Positions 6,665-10,073 of a DNA stretch of 10,073 bases are shown here, one piece after another; the stretch's first letter is position 1, and each line of letters begins with the position of its first letter. The notes beneath the pieces were generated by a model, which had not been told where the DNA came from, searched no databases, and worked only from the letters and a program-made list of their open reading frames with translations. Origin of the DNA: Planctomycetaceae bacterium (GTDB taxonomy: Bacteria > Planctomycetota > Planctomycetia > Planctomycetales > Planctomycetaceae); the NCBI GenBank assembly GCA_027080405.1, contig JALWSL010000553.1, positions 4,994-15,066 on the forward strand. The letters are read 5' to 3'. The translations under genes were made by a program, and so were the position numbers.

Positions 6665-7924
6665 ATGAGTGATTTAATCCCCCCCCATGGCGGTCTGAGT
6701 GAACCGGTTTGCTGCACCGTCCCTGCCGATGAAGTTGAACAATTTCAGAAAGATGCCTCTTCTTTAACACAGGTGCCGATGTCAGCAGCTGATATTTCCA
6801 GCCTGTTTCGAATCGCCGACGGGACATTGAGTCCGTTGACCGGTCCGATGGACAGTGCAACTTACAACAAGGTTCTTGATGAATCGATCATCGAAAACAA
6901 TGGTAAAAAATATGCCTGGACGATTCCCATTTCTTTTCCGGTCACGGCGGATCTGGCTGGTCAACTGTCAGCAGGTCAAACCGTCGCCTTGGCCTGTCCA
7001 GAGGGGAAAATAGCGGGAACGCTCGAAATCAGCGATATTTTTGAATGGGACAAGCCAAAGTACCTGAAATCTGTGTATGGAACCGATCGTACCGATCACC
7101 CTGGCGCAGACATGGTTCTGAAGGGAGATGCGGAGATGACCCATCTTCTCGGTGGAACCGTGCGGGCGATCCCTCAGCCGAAAAATGCGGCATTTGGCGA
7201 CACTGTTCTCTCTCCCCGTGAAACACGTGCCCTGATCAGGGAAAAGGGATGGGATGCCGTTGTCGCTTTTCAAACTCGCAATCCCCTGCACCGGGCCCAT
7301 GAATACGCACTGGTTTATGCTCTGGAAACGTTGATTCGTGAAGGCAAGAACGCAGGGGCAGTGCTGAATCCGCTCATCGGAGAAACCAAAGGAGATGATG
7401 TCAATGCGGAAATCCGAATGCAAACCTATGACAAGCTGATATCCGATAAAGCGCTGGGAGATGGCGACAGCGACCCCGAGTTATGGGGACCACGCAACGA
7501 AGAAGTATCAGACCGCGTCGTTCTGCTCGGACTGGACATCAAAATGTTTTACGGTGGCCCTAAAGAAGCGGTTATGCACGCAATTTACCGTCAAAATTAC
7601 GGGTACACGAACATCGTCATTGGCCGCAAACATGCCGATGCACCGTTTGCCGACGGAACCGCAATCTGGGGCGATTTCGATGCCCAGGAGATATTCAACA
7701 ATCTGAACGGCGAACTGCAGATCAAGCCGATCAACGTCGGTTTTGCTGCGTTTTATGAATCACTCGGCCGTGTTGACCTGATGGAAAACCATCCCGACGA
7801 AAAACCGGTGTTCATTTCCGGGAAGGAGGTTCGGGCCACTCTCCAACGGGGAGAACAGGTCGATCCCCGTATCATGCGGGAAAGCACCTCTCAAATTTTG
7901 TCCGAAGCAATGAAGCAGGTCTGA
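6665..7924 (+). CDS. sat: sulfate adenylyltransferase (ATP sulfurylase, EC 2.7.7.4)
   Basis: A 419-residue enzyme that joins sulfate to ATP, giving adenosine 5'-phosphosulfate and pyrophosphate, the first step of sulfate activation in the cytoplasm. The N-terminal PUA-like domain covers roughly residues 1-170. The nucleotidylyltransferase domain follows, with the QxRNPxHxxHE motif [13 protein letters not shown] (residues 202-214), the loop IGRKHADAP (309-317) and the C-terminal [10 protein letters not shown] (374-383). Length fits stand-alone bacterial Sat, and there is no fused APS kinase domain. In many well-known Sat proteins the second loop reads GRDHAG; the Lys-containing version here may mark a subclade. 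A weak TGGA precedes ATG 6665. The gene ends with TGA and a strong terminator about 100 bases on, so it is transcribed alone or with the small upstream frame. No APS reductase, cysDN or kinase gene lies in the window, so assimilatory use is inferred, not shown. Confidence 0.98.
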   Translation: MSDLIPPHGGLSEPVCCTVPADEVEQFQKDASSLTQVPMSAADISSLFRIADGTLSPLTGPMDSATYNKVLDESIIENNGKKYAWTIPISFPVTADLAGQLSAGQTVALACPEGKIAGTLEISDIFEWDKPKYLKSVYGTDRTDHPGADMVLKGDAEMTHLLGGTVRAIPQPKNAAFGDTVLSPRETRALIREKGWDAVVAFQTRNPLHRAHEYALVYALETLIREGKNAGAVLNPLIGETKGDDVNAEIRMQTYDKLISDKALGDGDSDPELWGPRNEEVSDRVVLLGLDIKMFYGGPKEAVMHAIYRQNYGYTNIVIGRKHADAPFADGTAIWGDFDAQEIFNNLNGELQIKPINVGFAAFYESLGRVDLMENHPDEKPVFISGKEVRATLQRGEQVDPRIMRESTSQILSEAMKQV

Positions 7925-8021
7925 CACTGCAATCAGCAATTGACGTGCAACGCTTTGGAATATTTTGCAGGTGAAAAAGCATGTAACACGTTCAACATCA
8001 TCGGACTAATTACAATGCGAT

Positions 8022-8054
8022 AGCGAGTCGGACTCCCAAGCCCGACTCGCTTTT
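8022..8054 (+). terminator. rho-independent terminator after sat
   Basis: A perfect 10-base-pair stem pairs AGCGAGTCGG (8022-8031) with CCGACTCGCT (8042-8051) around a 10-base loop, followed by TTTT. It lies about 97 bases after the sat stop and separates sat from comF. Confidence 0.87.
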
Positions 8055-8151
8055 CCATTCCCCTTCTGATGTCCTGCTTTCTTGAATTCGGGATCATTCG
8101 TGGTAAGCTCGGTTGGAAATCCGTGCGTGCTTTCCGACGGGGATTGTTTTC

Positions 8152-8943
8152 ATGGCCATATCAAAATCGCTGCTGCGGAATTGCCAGGATTTCAATTCAG
8201 CTTTAGCTGATTTTCTTTTTCCTCCCAACTGCTGTTATTGCAGAGAGAGCCTTTCCTCAGTTTTACGTGAAGAGACTTCCACGGGGGCTGAAATCACTAC
8301 CCCCCGGTTGTGTGCTGATTGTGCTGCCAAACTTCCAACAGTTACAGATAATCACTGCCTGAAATGTGGTGCCCCTCAGGGACCACATATTCCCTCCGAA
8401 CATGGATGTGTTCATTGCAAAAGAAGCCATTTCGCCTTCACAGAAGCAATCTCTCTGCATCTTTACGAAGATGAATTCAGAAAAATGTGCCGGTTCTGCA
8501 AACTGGATTCGGGGCAAAATCTCACCTGGTATCTTGCCAGACAACTTTGGCAGGCAGAGAAAAACCGCTTGAAAAGCTGGCAGTGCAATGCTGTCGTGCA
8601 TGTTCCCATGTACTGGACGAGAAGACTTGTTCGACACGTTCATCCTGCAGAAACGATTGCCAGGTGCCTTGCCTCATGTTTGGGGGTTCCATTTTGGCAT
8701 CGGGCATTAAATCAGGTTCGCCAAGTCCCCCATCAAGCAGGTTTGTCTCCTTCGGTACGTCGCAAAAATGTATTGGGCATCTATCGGGCGGCAAGTTTTC
8801 ACAATTTCAGGGACAAGAATATTCTTCTGATCGACGATATCCTGACAACTGGAAGCACAGCCAGTGAGTGTGCAAAAGTGCTCAAGGCGGCTGGGGCCAA
8901 ACAGGTACACGTTGCTGTTCTCGCTCGCGGAGCAGGACGTTAA
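8152..8943 (+). CDS. comF: ComF family protein (phosphoribosyltransferase-like)
   Basis: A 263-residue ComF homologue, slightly longer than the usual 220-245. The N-terminal zinc-ribbon region has four Cys pairs: CYC at 28-30 with Cys27, C54xxC57, C69xxC72 (CLKCG) and C86xxC89 (CVHC). The middle has the ComF stretch VPMYWTRRLVRHVHPAETIA (151-170), then HQAGLSPSVRRKNVLG (194-209). The C-terminal PRPP-binding loop is ILLIDDILTTGST (224-236). In other bacteria ComF takes part in natural competence, handling single-stranded DNA after uptake; here that role is inferred. ATG 8152 is preceded by GGGGA at a spacing of 8. A TTG at 8113 would add 13 residues and is a less likely start. It follows the sat terminator, so it should have its own promoter; TTGAAT at 8082-8087 is a weak -35 candidate. 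No other competence gene is nearby. Confidence 0.94.
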   Translation: MAISKSLLRNCQDFNSALADFLFPPNCCYCRESLSSVLREETSTGAEITTPRLCADCAAKLPTVTDNHCLKCGAPQGPHIPSEHGCVHCKRSHFAFTEAISLHLYEDEFRKMCRFCKLDSGQNLTWYLARQLWQAEKNRLKSWQCNAVVHVPMYWTRRLVRHVHPAETIARCLASCLGVPFWHRALNQVRQVPHQAGLSPSVRRKNVLGIYRAASFHNFRDKNILLIDDILTTGSTASECAKVLKAAGAKQVHVAVLARGAGR

Positions 8944-9240
8944 TTCAACTGCCCCAATGCGAAAAACATTCATTCCACATTGGCCTGTTTGTGATTTCCT
9001 CTCTTGCCTGTAAAGAGATTCGCTGGAACCGGGATGCCGGACGCTGATAGAGCCTGCTGTCAGAGCCGAGTCCGCACCAGCGGATATGTCGACTATTCCG
9101 GTTGTAGTGATAAGACGAGTAAAATTTTCCTGCCATGCTGGAATATGTCGTTGCATCTGTATTGGAGGAAAAGAAGAAAGCTAGGCTTTTTCAGTGACTG
9201 GACCGAAAACGTCAATAGAAAATTTTCTCTGGATTCCCCG
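8944..9240. other. intergenic region after comF
   Basis: About 297 bases without a supported gene. CCAATG (8954-8959) and CATTGG (8978-8983) form a six-base inverted repeat with an 18-base loop and only a short T-run after it, so it is at best a weak comF terminator. GGAGG at about 9163 has no usable start codon at the right distance. The frame of the downstream membrane-protein gene is open from 8995, with further ATG codons at 9034 and 9145, but the encoded residues there do not look like part of that family. Minus-strand frames here lack ribosome sites. Confidence 0.5.
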
Positions 9241-10073
9241 ATGTCCGATCGAAATCAAAATGAAATTTCCGGTGTTTCACTTTGTTCGAAGCAGTATTGG
9301 TGGTCGCATCGCCGAGCGATCGGAATGTTGTGCACACTCGTGCTGGCTGTATTTGGCGGGACAGTCGCTTTCGATTTTGTGAACTGGGATGATCCCTGGT
9401 ATGTCCTGAATAACAGGTTGATCGCCGACTGGTCTTTTTCCAACCTGCATGGAATTGCGACAAAAACGGTCACTCGAAATTATGCCCCGGTGACAATCTT
9501 TTCCTACCTGCTGGATCGAACAATCTGGGGCTACTGGCCTGGCGGCTATCATTTCACGAATGTCTTGCTGCACGCTCTTAATTCGGTTCTGGTTTTCGTT
9601 CTGCTGAAACAGGTAACCGGTCGGCACACCATCGCGTTGTTCACTGCGTCCCTGTTTGCCACTCATCCGGTGCAAGTCGAATCGGTCGTCTGGATTTCCG
9701 CCCGCAAAGGTTTGCTCTCGGCCAGCTTTCTCCTTCTTTCCCTGATATACTGGCTGCGTCGGGAACGAAGCGGTCAAGATGAACTGTGGGGAACGGGATG
9801 GTATCTGCTGGCTTTGTTGAGCAAGGCTGTTGGAATTATCGTTCCGGGGATTGTCTTTGTTTACGACGTCCTGATCCGCAGGAAAAGCATGACGGAAGCC
9901 TTCTCGCGTCAATTCATCGGTATCCTGATGGCTATCTGGCTTGTCCTGACGACAGCGAACTCCCAAAAAATTATCGGAGGGGGGATACGCCATCATTTTG
10001 CCCTGGGTAAACTGGAAATGATGGCCGTCGATGCCACGCTGTTATGGAGATACGTTGCCCAGTTACTATGGCC
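9241..10073 (+). CDS. TMTC-like multi-spanning glycosyltransferase, N-terminal part, cut by window end
   Basis: The first 277 codons of a membrane protein that runs off the window. After a polar N-terminus, the first helix spans about 26-45, followed by FVNWDDPWYVLNN (46-58); the paired Asp50 and Asp51 match the acidic motif of GT-C-fold glycosyltransferases such as TMTC/DUF1736 proteins. Next come APVTIFSYLLDRTIWG (82-97), the GGYHFTNVLLHALN motif (101-114), and HPVQVESVVWISARKGLLS (142-160) leading into another helix. Further helices lie at about 160-172, 187-210 and 226-239. These proteins use polyprenyl-linked sugars to glycosylate proteins or lipids, and many carry C-terminal TPR repeats; whether this one does lies outside the window. 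ATG 9241 is chosen because it leaves a short cytoplasmic leader before the first helix, but its ribosome site is weak; 9145 is possible. Usual relatives have RKDVLS where this has RKGLLS. Confidence 0.88.
   Translation, partial: MSDRNQNEISGVSLCSKQYWWSHRRAIGMLCTLVLAVFGGTVAFDFVNWDDPWYVLNNRLIADWSFSNLHGIATKTVTRNYAPVTIFSYLLDRTIWGYWPGGYHFTNVLLHALNSVLVFVLLKQVTGRHTIALFTASLFATHPVQVESVVWISARKGLLSASFLLLSLIYWLRRERSGQDELWGTGWYLLALLSKAVGIIVPGIVFVYDVLIRRKSMTEAFSRQFIGILMAIWLVLTTANSQKIIGGGIRHHFALGKLEMMAVDATLLWRYVAQLLW

Noticed and set aside
8707..9156. 149-residue minus-strand frame after and across the end of comF
   Set aside because: It overlaps the PRPP-loop coding part of comF on the other strand and lacks a ribosome site or family features.
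9277..9996. 239-residue minus-strand frame
   Set aside because: It is antisense to the TMTC-like gene, whose plus-strand translation matches the family motifs. The minus-strand peptide is polar and low in hydrophobic pattern.

Overview
The window looks like chromosomal DNA of a bacterium of the Planctomycetota, probably from the Planctomycetales. This is an inference. It rests on two lipoproteins with no clear family outside that group, a secreted glycine-rich protein and a small two-helix membrane protein that both resemble planctomycete-type hypothetical proteins, moderate GC content, and a loose gene layout with long intergenic gaps. I see no rRNA, tRNA, insertion sequence, prophage or CRISPR array.

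Layout. Bases 1-90 may hold the last codons of a plus-strand gene. Two minus-strand lipoprotein genes follow: a 586-residue protein with an acidic coiled-coil front half and about six HEAT-type repeats (145-1905), and a 263-residue protein of unknown function (2446-3237). The roughly 540-base gap between them holds a probable terminator and a doubtful 61-residue reading frame. A divergent intergenic region leads to a secreted glycine-rich protein (3772-4650) that ends at a strong terminator. On the minus strand are a FixJ/NarL-type response regulator (5250-5936) and, 109 bases beyond it, an 88-residue two-helix membrane protein (4874-5140); the two may be co-transcribed. A 728-base gap separates the regulator from the plus-strand sulfate adenylyltransferase gene sat (6665-7924). 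That gap carries an inverted repeat and a 34-codon frame with a strong ribosome binding site just before sat. After a clear terminator come a ComF-family phosphoribosyltransferase-like gene (8152-8943) and the first 277 codons of a multi-spanning TMTC-like glycosyltransferase (9241 to the window end).

How the genes relate. Few genes here form an obvious pathway. Sat makes adenosine phosphosulfate from sulfate. ComF is tied to DNA uptake and processing in other bacteria. The regulator has no histidine kinase gene beside it in this window. The two lipoproteins and the glycine-rich protein are envelope proteins of unknown role. I read the region as ordinary housekeeping and envelope chromosome, not as a new multi-gene system. 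The points most worth a second look are the small frame and inverted repeat ahead of sat, the glycine-rich insertion, and the HEAT-repeat lipoprotein.
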